64,000 nt of DNA from the NCBI RefSeq assembly GCF_034931125.1, contig NZ_JAYGHM010000014.1:60767-124766 (forward strand), read 5' to 3'. The DNA is from Rivularia sp034931125 (GTDB lineage: Bacteria; Cyanobacteriota; Cyanobacteriia; Cyanobacteriales; Nostocaceae). This document shows, in pieces, positions 26,420-35,165 of this stretch (position 1 is its first letter; each line of letters begins with the position of its first letter). Position numbers and translations under genes: made by a program. The notes below the pieces were generated by a model. The model did no database searches and was not told the DNA's origin. It was given only the letters and a program-made list of their open reading frames with translations.

Positions 26420-27967
26420 ATGATTAGGCACAGTAAAACTACTAGTGAATCTTGGAAGAATCTAAACTGGAAGAAATTCCGTAAAGACTTATTTCGCCTT
26501 CAATGCAGGGTGTTCAAAGCTATTCGAGTAGGAGACAAGCGTAAAGCTTTGTCACTTCAAAAGCTTATTCTGAAGTCCAAAGCGGCTAGATTTTTGGCTA
26601 TACGTCAAGTAACTCAGCTAAACGCAGGCAAGAAAACAGCAGGTGTAGACGGTAAAAAATCTCTTAATTTTAAAGAGAGATTTGAACTGGAAGCACTTTT
26701 GAAGAAGACTAGTAACAACTGGCATCACCAGAAGCTACGTAGTATACCCATTCTTAAAAAAGATGGAACTACCAGAATGCTGAAAATTCCAACTATGGCA
26801 GACAGAGCATGGCAATGCCTAGCTAAATACGCCCTAGAACCTGCACACGAGGCAACTTTCCATGCAAAAAGCTATGGTTTTAGACCGGGACGCTCAGCAC
26901 ATGATGCTCAGAGAATCCTATTCACTAACCTGCGCTCAACTAGCAACGGAATAAATAAGCGAGTCATAGAACTCGATATTGAAAAATGCTTCGATAGGAT
27001 AAGTCACACCGCAATAATGGATAACCTCATAGCCCCTAAAGGCATCAAGTCAGGAATATTCCGATGCTTAAAAGCAGGAATAAATCCAGAATTCCCGGAA
27101 CAAGGTACACCGCAAGGTGGAGTGGCGAGTCCGCTATTAGCTAACATCGCATTAAACGGTATTGAAAGTATTCATAGATACAAAGGTATCAACGGTAAGA
27201 TGATAGAACCATCAATCCGTTATGCGGATGACATGGTAATAATTCTCAGACCTGAAGATGATGCGAACGAGATACTTGGAAGAATCAGTCAATTCCTAGC
27301 TGATAGAGGAATGAAGGTAAGTGAGAAAAAAACAAAGATAACCGCCGCGACTTCGGGATTTGACTTTCTAGGCTGGCACTTCAAAGTACAAAGCAACGGA
27401 AAATTTAGAAGTACTCCCTCAGTGGACAACTTCAAACAATTCCGTGAGAAAGTTAAGAAAATCGTCAATAACTCGAATTATGGTTCCAAGGTAAAAGCCC
27501 AAAAGCTTGCACCAATAGTTAGAGGCTGGAGAAACTACCATAAATTCTGCAAGATGGATGGCTCAAGGTTTTCACTATGGCACATCAATCACAGAGCATT
27601 TAAGGTATTCAACAAGGAAACCAAGAACACTAAAGAATCTACCACTAGGTTGATAGAAAAAGCGTTCCCAAAAGTCTCCTACTCCGAAAGCAAACACGTC
27701 ATGGTTATAGGAAATAAATCTCCTTATGACAGAGATATAACCTACTGGAGCCAACGCAACAGCAAGTTATATGACGGACATACCTCTAAAGCCCTTAAAA
27801 GGCAAAACCATTCATGTGCAAAATGTGGTTTGAAATTTACAAGCGAAGAGCGAGTTCACTTACATCACATTGACGGTAATCATAACAACTGGAAAACAAA
27901 AAATCTAGTGGCGATACACGAGTCTTGCCATGATTATATTCACATGAGCAAAAGCCGCAAAGCTTAA
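26420..27967 (+). CDS. ltrA: Group II intron-encoded reverse transcriptase/maturase with HNH endonuclease
   Basis: The 515-aa protein has an N-terminal RT0-like region (TTSESWKNLNWKKF) and RT blocks with KTAGVDG, YGFRPGRSAHDA, ELDIEKCFDRI, GTPQGGVASPLLAN and the catalytic YADD (residues 268-271). Next come a maturase X-like domain (APIVRGWRNYHKFCK) and a C-terminal HNH endonuclease (CAKCGLKF, HLHHIDGNHNNW, HESCHDYIH). It would promote splicing of its own intron and retrohoming into a DNA target. All catalytic parts are intact. It matches the class found in cyanobacterial chloroplast-like introns. Translation starts at ATG 26420 inside intron domain IV. Confidence 0.95.
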   Translation: MIRHSKTTSESWKNLNWKKFRKDLFRLQCRVFKAIRVGDKRKALSLQKLILKSKAARFLAIRQVTQLNAGKKTAGVDGKKSLNFKERFELEALLKKTSNNWHHQKLRSIPILKKDGTTRMLKIPTMADRAWQCLAKYALEPAHEATFHAKSYGFRPGRSAHDAQRILFTNLRSTSNGINKRVIELDIEKCFDRISHTAIMDNLIAPKGIKSGIFRCLKAGINPEFPEQGTPQGGVASPLLANIALNGIESIHRYKGINGKMIEPSIRYADDMVIILRPEDDANEILGRISQFLADRGMKVSEKKTKITAATSGFDFLGWHFKVQSNGKFRSTPSVDNFKQFREKVKKIVNNSNYGSKVKAQKLAPIVRGWRNYHKFCKMDGSRFSLWHINHRAFKVFNKETKNTKESTTRLIEKAFPKVSYSESKHVMVIGNKSPYDRDITYWSQRNSKLYDGHTSKALKRQNHSCAKCGLKFTSEERVHLHHIDGNHNNWKTKNLVAIHESCHDYIHMSKSRKA

Positions 27968-27976
27968 GAATATCGG

Positions 27977-28052
27977 GAGCCGTGTACACGGAAACGGGTA
28001 CGCACGGATCTAACTGAGAGGTGCGAGGGATAATACCCTCCATCGACTCAAT
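27977..28052 (+). ncRNA. Group II intron domains V and VI
   Basis: Domain V (27977-28010) shows the conserved GAGCCGTG ... GAAA ... CGCACGGATC hairpin that forms the catalytic core. Domain VI (28011-28052) is a GAGGG/CCCTC hairpin with an unpaired A-rich bulge (GATAATA) suited to the branch point. The sequence ends AAT just before exon 2. Confidence 0.85.
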
Positions 28053-28244
28053 CACAAAGTAATTCCTGCTGGTGGATTAGATAAGTTTATGCGTCAAACA
28101 AACGGACTTAGCTTGTACGATTTTTTGACTAAGCATATTCCTGAAGAAGAACAACAAAACCCAATTGTAAAAGTTGTAATTAGGAGGATAGAAAGAAATG
28201 AAGCACATCAACGCAGTAGCTCAAAGTTTGCAAACCACCCCTGA
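28053..28244 (+). CDS. Winged-HTH/MerR-like regulator, exon 2
   Basis: The 63 codons after the intron read HKVIPAGGLDKFMRQTNGLS, then LYDFLTKHIPEEEQQNPIVK, and end at TGA 28242-28244. They continue the frame of 25635-25883 without a gap. The exon has no start codon or Shine-Dalgarno of its own at the 5' end. Its end overlaps the next gene by 47 nt, and an AGGAGG string within it serves that gene's ATG at 28198. Confidence 0.6.
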   Translation, partial: HKVIPAGGLDKFMRQTNGLSLYDFLTKHIPEEEQQNPIVKVVIRRIERNEAHQRSSSKFANHP

Positions 28245-28788
28245 AATAGTAGCTAAAGTATGTCAAATATTAGAGTTAAAAATAAATAAAGATAATACTC
28301 TCAAACCTGATGTAGAAGAGCATCTGATTCAATTAAAACAAGTTGCTGCGGCTGAAAATATGTCATTAGAAGAAGCTGCCAATCATTTGTTACAAATGCG
28401 CGATGAGCGTTCGGGTAAGGAGCATGAATTTAATGAAGATGAGTATATTGAGCAAAGATTTGGTGTAAAACCCTCAGAAGCATCAACTAATAGTTTTGTT
28501 AAATTACTGCATTCAGATGTTGCTAGAGGAAAACAGCTAGCAGCATTGCGTCATAAAGTAGTTATCGAATCTTCTACCTTAATGTTGGAGGATTTGTTAT
28601 TTAACGGAACTCAAGAAACATCTACAGAATTAGAAGAAAATCAAAACAAGATTTACGAGCGCATCGACAACGATTTTTTCGGCAAAGTCAATTGGGGGGA
28701 GGAGCCGCATCCATCGTTAGCGATACAGCCCCAACAATTGAAATCTCGCCACAAGACAAAATCCTTGCCAGAGAAGTCATCACCTTGA
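28198..28788 (+). CDS. Hypothetical protein of the plasmid-like block
   Basis: This 196-aa, acidic, mostly helical protein (ISO: VAQSLQTTPEIVAKVCQILE, VAAAENMSLEEAANHLLQMR) has an N-terminal HTH-like start that could bind DNA. The ATG at 28198 has a clear AGGAGG site 5 to 10 nt upstream. The C-terminal ~30 codons overlap the next frame and look less protein-like, so the functional end may be near residue 165. No family is recognised. Confidence 0.6.
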   Translation: MKHINAVAQSLQTTPEIVAKVCQILELKINKDNTLKPDVEEHLIQLKQVAAAENMSLEEAANHLLQMRDERSGKEHEFNEDEYIEQRFGVKPSEASTNSFVKLLHSDVARGKQLAALRHKVVIESSTLMLEDLLFNGTQETSTELEENQNKIYERIDNDFFGKVNWGEEPHPSLAIQPQQLKSRHKTKSLPEKSSP

Positions 28789-29042
28789 TGATGCCGATAT
28801 GCGATTCTTACCTTGCTCAAATGACAAATCAATATAAGGTTGTAGCGATGCAGGGAATGGGGATTGTGTTTTTGGGTAATTTTTCCGGGATGGTAGCGGG
28901 ATTCGTGTTATCTCCTCCACAAGAAATAAATGTACCCAAAGTTATTGGTAGTTCGTTGTTCGGTGGCTTGGTTGGAATTGCGATCGCGCTTACTTTGATT
29001 TTAAAGATAACCAGGGAATTTAGTAATCATGAGAGCAATTAA
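28692..29042 (+). CDS. Small membrane protein, two TM segments
   Basis: A 116-aa frame beginning at a TTG. A coupled TGATG at 28786-28790 offers an ATG start that would give 84 aa. The upstream part (SDTAPTIEISPQDKILAREV) looks protein-like, so the longer form is kept. Two hydrophobic segments (VVAMQGMGIVFLGNFSGMVA; SSLFGGLVGIAIALTLILKI) indicate a membrane hairpin. It overlaps both neighbours and is clearly translated as part of a polycistron. Small membrane proteins in this position suit a conjugation-type channel, but no family is recognised. Confidence 0.55.
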   Translation: MGGGAASIVSDTAPTIEISPQDKILAREVITLMMPICDSYLAQMTNQYKVVAMQGMGIVFLGNFSGMVAGFVLSPPQEINVPKVIGSSLFGGLVGIAIALTLILKITREFSNHESN

Positions 29043-29259
29043 AGATTTTTTAATTAATATTGGTGGCGGAATATTGACTGGATGCGGTATCAGCGGATTT
29101 GTAGGGCAAATGATGGGAGTCGGTGCAGCACTTGCATTGAATCCTTTGTTATTGCTGATGGGCGCAGTTGTTGGTGGAGCTTGGGTTTGTATGCTGCGTT
29201 CAACTTTTGCAGCTTATTCAAGAGAACCTCTCTATTTAATAATTGATAACGGGTTATAG
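29029..29259 (+). CDS. Small glycine-rich membrane protein
   Basis: The 76-aa product is nearly all membrane: INIGGGILTGCGISGFVGQM and LNPLLLLMGAVVGGAWVCML form two TM helices, ending in a short polar tail. Its ATG lies within the end of the preceding gene (14-nt overlap). The Gly-rich double-helix shape recalls small pilin- or VirB2/VirB3-sized components, but no sequence match is claimed. Confidence 0.6.
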   Translation: MRAIKDFLINIGGGILTGCGISGFVGQMMGVGAALALNPLLLLMGAVVGGAWVCMLRSTFAAYSREPLYLIIDNGL

Positions 29260-29261
29260 CC

Positions 29262-30089
29262 ATGCAGCTACTTCCTAAAAGAGACAAATTTAATTCGAGT
29301 AATACGAATGCTATACCTAAAAAGCGCAGCAGAAAAATCGATATAGTGTTGTGGGTGTGTTGTGCGACGGTTGGACTGGGTTCGGTGCTGGCTGCTGCTG
29401 CAATTATTGTAGGTAGACGCGGTGAAGTTCCATCTAGTGTTTCTGCTATTACTCGCGCTAAAGAAATTGTAGATTCCCGACGGCGGGTTTATATTGAAAA
29501 ACTTACCCGCACCGACTTCCATCCCGACGAGTTACAAAACTCCAGTGTTGATGGAGAAGTAACGCTAACGGGGTGGCGGCAATTAGCTGCGGCGCAATGG
29601 AGTGGAGAAATATTGCAAAATATTAACAACCAGCAGAGTAATGAAAAATCAGCTTTTTTTAGATTGCACCACATGGCAGCACTGGCTATTACCAAGCAGG
29701 ATACGATGGATGCTTTGGTTGAGGTGGCAGCGGGTAATAATACTTTTACCTATAGCTATACCAAAACTGATGGTACTAGAGTTGAGCAAAAGTTGAGTAC
29801 GGGTGGTGCTGCGGTTTTGCTTTTAGGTAAGTTAGAAGCCATAGATTATGCTGAGAATCTACAAAATAGACCGATTGTTGACTTGAATCAGATGGTAACG
29901 CAAATCCAAACGGTACAAGAACCTTACGCTCTATCCCAAGCTAATTATTTGCGGGTGCAAGGGTATAAAGACCCCGTGCGGCAGTTATCAGAAGTACCGA
30001 TAATACGTCAACGGATAGCCGAATCGTTACGTCTGAGAAGGTTGAAATTGCAGCAATTAAAAAAATCAAAACAAGATAAAGGAGATTAA
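29262..30089 (+). CDS. Single-pass membrane protein with extracytoplasmic helical domain
   Basis: This 275-aa protein has a basic cytoplasmic start (KKRSRKID), one TM helix (about residues 28-50) and a long soluble, mainly helical domain that ends in a basic coiled segment (RLRRLKLQQLKKSKQDKGD). It starts 2 nt after the previous stop. The topology (short N-terminus in, large domain out) is that of VirB8/TrbF-like bridging proteins of conjugation machines, but only at the level of shape. No motif is recognised. Confidence 0.6.
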   Translation: MQLLPKRDKFNSSNTNAIPKKRSRKIDIVLWVCCATVGLGSVLAAAAIIVGRRGEVPSSVSAITRAKEIVDSRRRVYIEKLTRTDFHPDELQNSSVDGEVTLTGWRQLAAAQWSGEILQNINNQQSNEKSAFFRLHHMAALAITKQDTMDALVEVAAGNNTFTYSYTKTDGTRVEQKLSTGGAAVLLLGKLEAIDYAENLQNRPIVDLNQMVTQIQTVQEPYALSQANYLRVQGYKDPVRQLSEVPIIRQRIAESLRLRRLKLQQLKKSKQDKGD

Positions 30090-30094
30090 TAGAT

Positions 30095-30583
30095 GTGTAT
30101 GTCAAATTTATTGGCGCGGGTATATGTTTCGTGCTTTCGCTGTTTAACGTGTTGGGTGCCATGCAGCGGGTTCCTATAAAGACGAGTGTTGGTGATTCAT
30201 CGCGTCCCGCTGTTGCGATGATGAAATCTCCGGGAGCTAATTTGAATTGGTTATCGGGTGGAGTATTTTTTGCAGCAAGCATCGGGTTAATTGGTTGGGC
30301 AATTTGGGAATACAACTCCAACATTGACCTTGGTATTGATTCAACTGAGGCTCCAATTACACCTCTTACCCCATCTATACCCGAAATCGACAGTCAAAAA
30401 TTAAACGATGATGTTGCAATCCCCGACATGGAACCAATTCAATCCCAGCAATATGAAAGTGTTAAGCCCGAATTTCAAAACTTAGTTCAATTTCGTCGTC
30501 GTACTGCCGACGGTAGCGTGCCGATAACGCCCGAACAATTCAAGAATGCTTTAGAAGAAGAAGATTATTGGACTGACAAATAG
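30095..30583 (+). CDS. Two-TM membrane protein
   Basis: The 162-aa protein starts at GTG 30095, about 9 nt after AAAGGAG at the end of the previous gene. It has TM segments at about 3-23 and 51-71, then a Pro/Asp-rich soluble tail (TPLTPSIPEID, DGSVPITPEQFKNALEEEDY). It is part of the tightly packed membrane-gene chain; function unknown. Confidence 0.6.
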   Translation: MYVKFIGAGICFVLSLFNVLGAMQRVPIKTSVGDSSRPAVAMMKSPGANLNWLSGGVFFAASIGLIGWAIWEYNSNIDLGIDSTEAPITPLTPSIPEIDSQKLNDDVAIPDMEPIQSQQYESVKPEFQNLVQFRRRTADGSVPITPEQFKNALEEEDYWTDK

Positions 30584-30593
30584 GAGATAATTC

Positions 30594-31076
30594 ATGGCAA
30601 ACAATAGACGTAGAGATTTTAACGTTGACTATTCTCAACCCGGTCAATTAGCAACACAGCAGCAATTATCGCAAATGTTGCAACAAGCGAGTCAACAGCA
30701 ATATCAGCAACCGACTATCAACGTAGAACCGTCATCGACAGGTTACGAGCAACAACCCGTTACAGTACACCACGTAAATAGACCAAACGTGCAACGAGTA
30801 CCGGAGATTCATATTCCTGTTACCGATATTTGGAGAGCAGACCGTTTTCATCCGCACAACAATCTCCGGTACTTTTGGTATATCTTTTACTGGCTCAAGG
30901 ACGTTATTGCTTCTCCCGTAGGTATTGCCATCGTAATGATATGGCTGGCAATTGGTGGAATTAACTTTATGCTCAATGGTAATTATTCAGGACCTGGTTA
31001 TGTACAGAATAGAGAGATTAAATTAACGCCGGAGAACTTGCCCAATCTAACTCCAGTTGTGGATTTGGTTGACTAA
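30594..31076 (+). CDS. Gln-rich protein with one TM segment
   Basis: This 160-aa protein has an N-terminal half that is low-complexity, Gln-rich (QQLSQMLQQASQQQYQQP) and probably disordered. The second half has one strong TM helix (GIAIVMIWLAIGGINFML) and a short tail. A TAGGAGATAATTC leader gives a good ribosome site. Its last base is shared with the first base of the next gene. It is probably a scaffold or tether in a membrane complex; no family is recognised. Confidence 0.6.
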   Translation: MANNRRRDFNVDYSQPGQLATQQQLSQMLQQASQQQYQQPTINVEPSSTGYEQQPVTVHHVNRPNVQRVPEIHIPVTDIWRADRFHPHNNLRYFWYIFYWLKDVIASPVGIAIVMIWLAIGGINFMLNGNYSGPGYVQNREIKLTPENLPNLTPVVDLVD

Positions 31077-31321
31077 TGTTTGTCCGCATTACATTTTGGC
31101 TGGTACTATGCTTATTCTTTGCTGATGTAGCCCAACCTGGATACTTAAAGTTTTGGCAGCCTAATATTAAACTATCCAATATTTATGTCAGGTTGCCGAG
31201 ACTAAATAATAAAAAGACTTCCACAACACCTTCTCAAAAACCGGATTGCTCCCTTCCTGACAATGACTTAGAAGCAGTTCTTCAAGCTAGATTTGGCTGC
31301 CACAATGCGACTCCTGATTGA
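31076..31321 (+). CDS. Small membrane-anchored protein
   Basis: An 81-aa protein with an N-terminal hydrophobic segment (ITFWLVLCLFFADVA) that could be a signal peptide or anchor, followed by a basic linker and a Cys-containing tail (PDCSLPDNDLEAVLQARFGC). The start overlaps the previous stop and the end overlaps the M23 peptidase start, which argues for real translation. Confidence 0.5.
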   Translation: MFVRITFWLVLCLFFADVAQPGYLKFWQPNIKLSNIYVRLPRLNNKKTSTTPSQKPDCSLPDNDLEAVLQARFGCHNATPD

Positions 31322-31922
31322 TTTTAGTAGTACTACCGATACGAATACAAAAGGATCTGCGGTAGTAAATCCAATTTCCCCTAATTGGAAATATGGTTTT
31401 TCTACTTTGGTTTTATGTATGGCGATCGCGTTTCCCCAATTTTCTGGATGGGTTGAGTCTCAACTCCCGATTCGATTACTCCAACAACTTGCAAAAACTA
31501 CGAATAACGTGACCGAATCAGAAAGTACAGCTTTTCCCACGATAAAAGGTTCACCTATCACGAGCGGCTTTGGTTGGAGAATTCATCCCCTTACTGGAGA
31601 ACGTAAATTTCATTCCGGTATTGATTTTAAAGCTGATGAAGGTACTCCAATTTATGCTTTTGAAGCAGGCTTAGTTGAGTTTGCTGGTTCCAGAGGTGGT
31701 TATGGTAAAGCTGTTATCATCAATCACGGTGCGGGAAAGTCAACCCTTTACGGTCATGCGAAGGCGCTTTCTGTAAGAAAAGGACAACGAGTTGTAACAG
31801 GACAAATGATTGGGGAGGTGGGAAGTACGGGATTTTCCACCGGACCGCATTTACATTTTGAGGTGAGGCTAAATAATAAGCCAGTAAACCCGCGTCCCTA
31901 TCTACAGCAACGCCGAAGATAA
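31305..31922 (+). CDS. M23 (LytM-type) peptidase, membrane-anchored
   Basis: This protein is about 205 aa from ATG 31305; an upstream in-frame TTG at 31293 is less likely. An N-terminal TM helix (about 25-45) is followed by a LytM/M23 zinc endopeptidase domain with the GxGWRxHPxTG entry and FHSGIDF (first zinc His and Asp). It also carries GHAKALSV and the closing HLHFEVR, so all ligands are present. It would cut peptide cross-links in peptidoglycan. In this block of membrane proteins beside an FtsK/TraB-like ATPase, it probably opens the wall for a transfer or assembly complex. It overlaps the gene before by 17 nt. Confidence 0.88.
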   Translation: MRLLIDFSSTTDTNTKGSAVVNPISPNWKYGFSTLVLCMAIAFPQFSGWVESQLPIRLLQQLAKTTNNVTESESTAFPTIKGSPITSGFGWRIHPLTGERKFHSGIDFKADEGTPIYAFEAGLVEFAGSRGGYGKAVIINHGAGKSTLYGHAKALSVRKGQRVVTGQMIGEVGSTGFSTGPHLHFEVRLNNKPVNPRPYLQQRRR

Positions 31923-31926
31923 AAAA

Positions 31927-32637
31927 ATGATTCGTCCCCATCACCTCACAATCTTATCTTTATTAATCCTGTCCTCCCCTTTATTTGGATTATCAATCAA
32001 TCAAGGTTTCAGCTACATAGATAGGAATAATGCTGAAAAACTGTTTGCTAATGTTGAAAGTCCCGGTAATGTTGCTATTTGCCGCGCTGAGGGGAACTGC
32101 GAAAAAAATGGTCAATTTACCTCATTATATTATGGTCATATTGACCCATCAAAAATAGGAGGTAAGCGAGTATTAAATCAAGGCTTTTGTAGCGACTACG
32201 GTAAAAGTAAAGCGGGTGATATTGATGGTGCAAATCGCGGCTGTTTGCATCGAATAAAATCTCGTTTACCGCGATTAAATAAATTATTTCAACAGCATAA
32301 TCTTGATGTAAATAAACATACTGCTGCCTATATTAATGCCGTAGATTTATGGAATCAAGCAGCACCTAGAGTTAGCGATAATTTTCCTCAAATTTATGCA
32401 AATAATATATCCTTTGGATTATCTATTGATGATGCTATTCGTCGCTCCCGAATTGATGCATTCAATTTAAGTGCGTCCGGCTTGTTCAACATTTGTAGTA
32501 GAGAACCATATTACATATCAAGGCTTGCTGCTTATCCTCGAAATTCAACGCAATGGAAGCGTGGATGCATTGATATTGACCAAAACCGCAGACGATTGGC
32601 AATCAATGAAGTACTAATTAATCGCGGAGTAATTTAG
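31927..32637 (+). CDS. Secreted cysteine-containing protein, possibly a wall hydrolase
   Basis: The 236-aa protein has a signal peptide (MIRPHHLTILSLLILSSPLF, cleavage near 23). The mature part has paired cysteines (ICRAEGNCEKNG, NQGFCSDYG, RGCLHRIKS, FNICSREP, KRGCIDID) suggesting disulfides outside the cytoplasm. An acidic residue in CRAEGN near the mature N-terminus followed by YYGHIDP recalls lysozyme or transglycosylase folds, but this is weak. It follows the M23 peptidase by 4 nt, so a second wall-remodelling enzyme is a reasonable guess. Confidence 0.6.
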   Translation: MIRPHHLTILSLLILSSPLFGLSINQGFSYIDRNNAEKLFANVESPGNVAICRAEGNCEKNGQFTSLYYGHIDPSKIGGKRVLNQGFCSDYGKSKAGDIDGANRGCLHRIKSRLPRLNKLFQQHNLDVNKHTAAYINAVDLWNQAAPRVSDNFPQIYANNISFGLSIDDAIRRSRIDAFNLSASGLFNICSREPYYISRLAAYPRNSTQWKRGCIDIDQNRRRLAINEVLINRGVI

Positions 32638-32639
32638 TC

Positions 32640-34667
32640 ATGGAACTAGATAATTATATATATAAAGCTATAGTTCATGCTCATGACAGTGGCATGAGTA
32701 AAGATGAAATATTAGAAACAACTATTGCTAATTTGCCCGATAGTTTACACGACAATGCGATTGCTATTATTGATAATTTAGATTTCAATAACGAGCAGAA
32801 TGAGCGTGATTTTAACAATTTATCAGAATTATTTAACTATATATTTTATTTAGTAAACCAAAATAAGAACGACGAAGCAATACTAAATCAATTATCAAAT
32901 AGCTGCAACTTGGAGCAATTTGAGTTTGCTAAGTATGCACTGCGTTATATAAATATCAATCGCATTCCTTCCGCATGGGAATTAGATAACGTACATAGCG
33001 AACTAGTTAAACTTGATATTGATGAATTAATTAAAAAGTGCGAGACTATTAAAAACTTTGCATATAAAGAAGTTGCATATCGGATAATACTGCAACATCT
33101 TTACAGGGCATTTTGTGACAATAAACCGATTAAGTGGTTCATTGATATTGCCCGCTCAACTACTGATGAAACGATAATCAAGTATTGCGATCGCGCAGCG
33201 GTAATGATATCCAAGGCTCAAGGTGTGGAGCCAATTGAGGCATTGGAATCTGCTAAAACAGATATCGAACAACCGAACATAACAACTTCCGAATCAGGAA
33301 AGCTGATTGTAGATACCTTAGCCGAATTTAAGATAGCAGCAGAATATATTGATGCACAATGCGGTCCCACCTTTAACCGCATCAAAATAAAATTGGGTAA
33401 AGGGGTGTCATTTAAGAAAATTCAAGATTTTGGTAACGACTTTGTGCAGCAACTTGGAGACACTTTGAATATGGACACCCCACCAATGGTGTCTGTTGTT
33501 CCTGGAGGTGCTGCTATTGATGTCCCCCGTAGGTATAGAGAAATTGTTTATTTCAAAGATTACGCTGATTTCTCTTCACCAATAGATATACACAATATTG
33601 TCATCCCCGGTGGTGTTGGTGTTGATGGGAAATATGTTGATATCCCGCTCTCTGACGAAAACGTTACTCATATTCTTGGTGGTGGAAGAACTCGTGGGGG
33701 TAAATCACAATTTGAGAAAGCAGCGATACTTTACCTAGCACGTCGTTACCCCCCGTCGGTAGTTCAACTGGCTTTGTCAGATGTTAAGCGAGTTACTTTT
33801 AGCAAATTTTCTAAGTTACCTCACCTAATTGCACCCGTAGCTAAAGATGCTGAATCTAGCGCCAAATTATTTAGTTTGCTGGTGGAGCATATGGAAGCCC
33901 GATATCGGGAGTTTGAGAAGGTAGGTGTAGAGACGATAGCCGAATTCAATCGCAAGCATTACCCAGATTTAATTATGACTCGGATAGCGACATGGGCAGA
34001 CGAATGTTTTGACTTGCTAACTGACAAAGATTACTGCGACGCTATTGAATTGGACATGATGAAACTTTTAGCTAAGGCTGGGGGTGCGGGGATTCACATA
34101 ATGCTTTACACCCAACGTCCAGATAAAAACGTTATTAATCCTTTAATTCGGAGTAATTTCCCTGCCAAAACGGCATTTGCGACTACTCGTCCGGAAGATA
34201 GCTGTATTATCTTGGGCGACGATAATACCTTGGCTGCTAACTTATTGGGCTATGGAGATTTTTTATATAAAACTTCTACCAAAATTGTACGGCTTCAAGC
34301 TCTTTATGTCGGCGATGCAGAAGAACCGGAATATTTTAAAAAGCTTTTGGAAGAAGCAATAAATCAGGAAGATATTTATAATGCGTGGAAACCAGAAGAT
34401 ATTGAAGAGTTTACTTTTTCTAGAAATATAAACTTCAGCCATAAAGATAATAAAGCAAAATTTGATAATAGCTTTGGCTTTGAGATAAAGCTCGATGATG
34501 AATCCAAAAACTCGATATTAAATTTATATAGAAGGAATTATCGTGTTGATGAGATAGTTAAAGCAATATTTAATATTTCTCGATATGACGGTAAATCGTA
34601 CAAAAAATATCGAACTGTTGTAGAAAATTTTTTAAGTAGTCAAGGGTGTGAAGAAGATGATATATGA
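32640..34667 (+). CDS. FtsK/SpoIIIE/TraB-like DNA translocase ATPase
   Basis: This 675-aa protein has a helical N-terminal region (1-330) without TM helices, then an FtsK-type motor. The Walker A is GRTRGGKS (residues 349-356), a Walker B-like segment reads 'RIATWADECFDLL', and 'GGAGIHIMLYTQRPDKNVI' and 'GYGDFLYK' are FtsK-family signatures. The C-terminal ~90 residues include an HTH-like part (SILNLYRRNYRVDEIVKAIF), possibly a DNA-reading gamma-like domain. Such proteins pump double-stranded DNA. With the membrane genes, M23 peptidase and RusA-like resolvase around it, it is best read as the motor of a plasmid or ICE conjugation system of TraB type; a partition role is the alternative. Confidence 0.85.
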   Translation: MELDNYIYKAIVHAHDSGMSKDEILETTIANLPDSLHDNAIAIIDNLDFNNEQNERDFNNLSELFNYIFYLVNQNKNDEAILNQLSNSCNLEQFEFAKYALRYININRIPSAWELDNVHSELVKLDIDELIKKCETIKNFAYKEVAYRIILQHLYRAFCDNKPIKWFIDIARSTTDETIIKYCDRAAVMISKAQGVEPIEALESAKTDIEQPNITTSESGKLIVDTLAEFKIAAEYIDAQCGPTFNRIKIKLGKGVSFKKIQDFGNDFVQQLGDTLNMDTPPMVSVVPGGAAIDVPRRYREIVYFKDYADFSSPIDIHNIVIPGGVGVDGKYVDIPLSDENVTHILGGGRTRGGKSQFEKAAILYLARRYPPSVVQLALSDVKRVTFSKFSKLPHLIAPVAKDAESSAKLFSLLVEHMEARYREFEKVGVETIAEFNRKHYPDLIMTRIATWADECFDLLTDKDYCDAIELDMMKLLAKAGGAGIHIMLYTQRPDKNVINPLIRSNFPAKTAFATTRPEDSCIILGDDNTLAANLLGYGDFLYKTSTKIVRLQALYVGDAEEPEYFKKLLEEAINQEDIYNAWKPEDIEEFTFSRNINFSHKDNKAKFDNSFGFEIKLDDESKNSILNLYRRNYRVDEIVKAIFNISRYDGKSYKKYRTVVENFLSSQGCEEDDI

Positions 34668-35097
34668 ACTTAAAATGCCCTTACCGCCAACTATGAATGA
34701 AATTATCAATACTGCCCGTAGTGGTTGGCAACCAAGTAATAAATTAAAAAAGCAGTGGACAAATAAAATCGCTAACTTTGTTAAGAACTGTGGATTTACC
34801 TTAAATGATAAAATTTGGATTGAATTTCATTGGTATTTACGTAACTTTGGTAGAGATGCTGATAATACGGCGGCAGCTGCAAAATTCATTATGGATGGTT
34901 TAGTTAGTGCTAAAGCAATTCGTAATGATAATTTGACAGTAATTCAATCGCCGGTAGTTCATTATTATCATCGTTGTTCTGGTAATGATGTTGTAATAAT
35001 ACGACTATCCCCTACTCCTGAATTTTTGTTAGATAATTTTTTACTATCTAATAATTTTCTATCCACAAAGCTTGAGCAATATTTATTGAATTCATAG
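34648..35097 (+). CDS. rusA: RusA-like Holliday junction resolvase
   Basis: This 149-aa protein has the RusA pattern: a short N-terminal strand with PLPPTMNEII, then the acidic catalytic region 'RDADNTAAAAKFIMDGLVSA' with RNDNLTVI shortly after (family consensus PDxDNxxKxxxDxL...DD). A C-terminal extension of ~30 residues is not part of the fold. RusA enzymes resolve four-way DNA junctions and are carried by phages and plasmids. It overlaps the FtsK-like gene by 20 nt, so both products are made together. Confidence 0.8.
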   Translation: MKKMIYELKMPLPPTMNEIINTARSGWQPSNKLKKQWTNKIANFVKNCGFTLNDKIWIEFHWYLRNFGRDADNTAAAAKFIMDGLVSAKAIRNDNLTVIQSPVVHYYHRCSGNDVVIIRLSPTPEFLLDNFLLSNNFLSTKLEQYLLNS

Positions 35098-35165
35098 TTT
35101 TATGAAAGAAGAAATAAACAAGAATAAAGAAGCCCTCTGTTGTGCCTTATAAGCGTTGAATTATT

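Larger units (their letters stand above)
25884..28052 (+). mobile_element. Group II intron (about 2.17 kb) encoding an RT-HNH protein
   Basis: The intron has a structured 5' part of about 540 nt. Its protein is encoded in the domain IV position. After that ORF comes a textbook domain V (GAGCCGTGTACACGG, GAAA loop, CGGGTACGCACGG) followed by a domain VI hairpin ending CATCGACTCAAT. The 5' boundary GTACAT departs from the usual GTGYG. The ends given here are inferred because removing exactly this segment restores the frame of the interrupted HTH gene. The intact RT and HNH suggest it may still be mobile. Confidence 0.85.
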
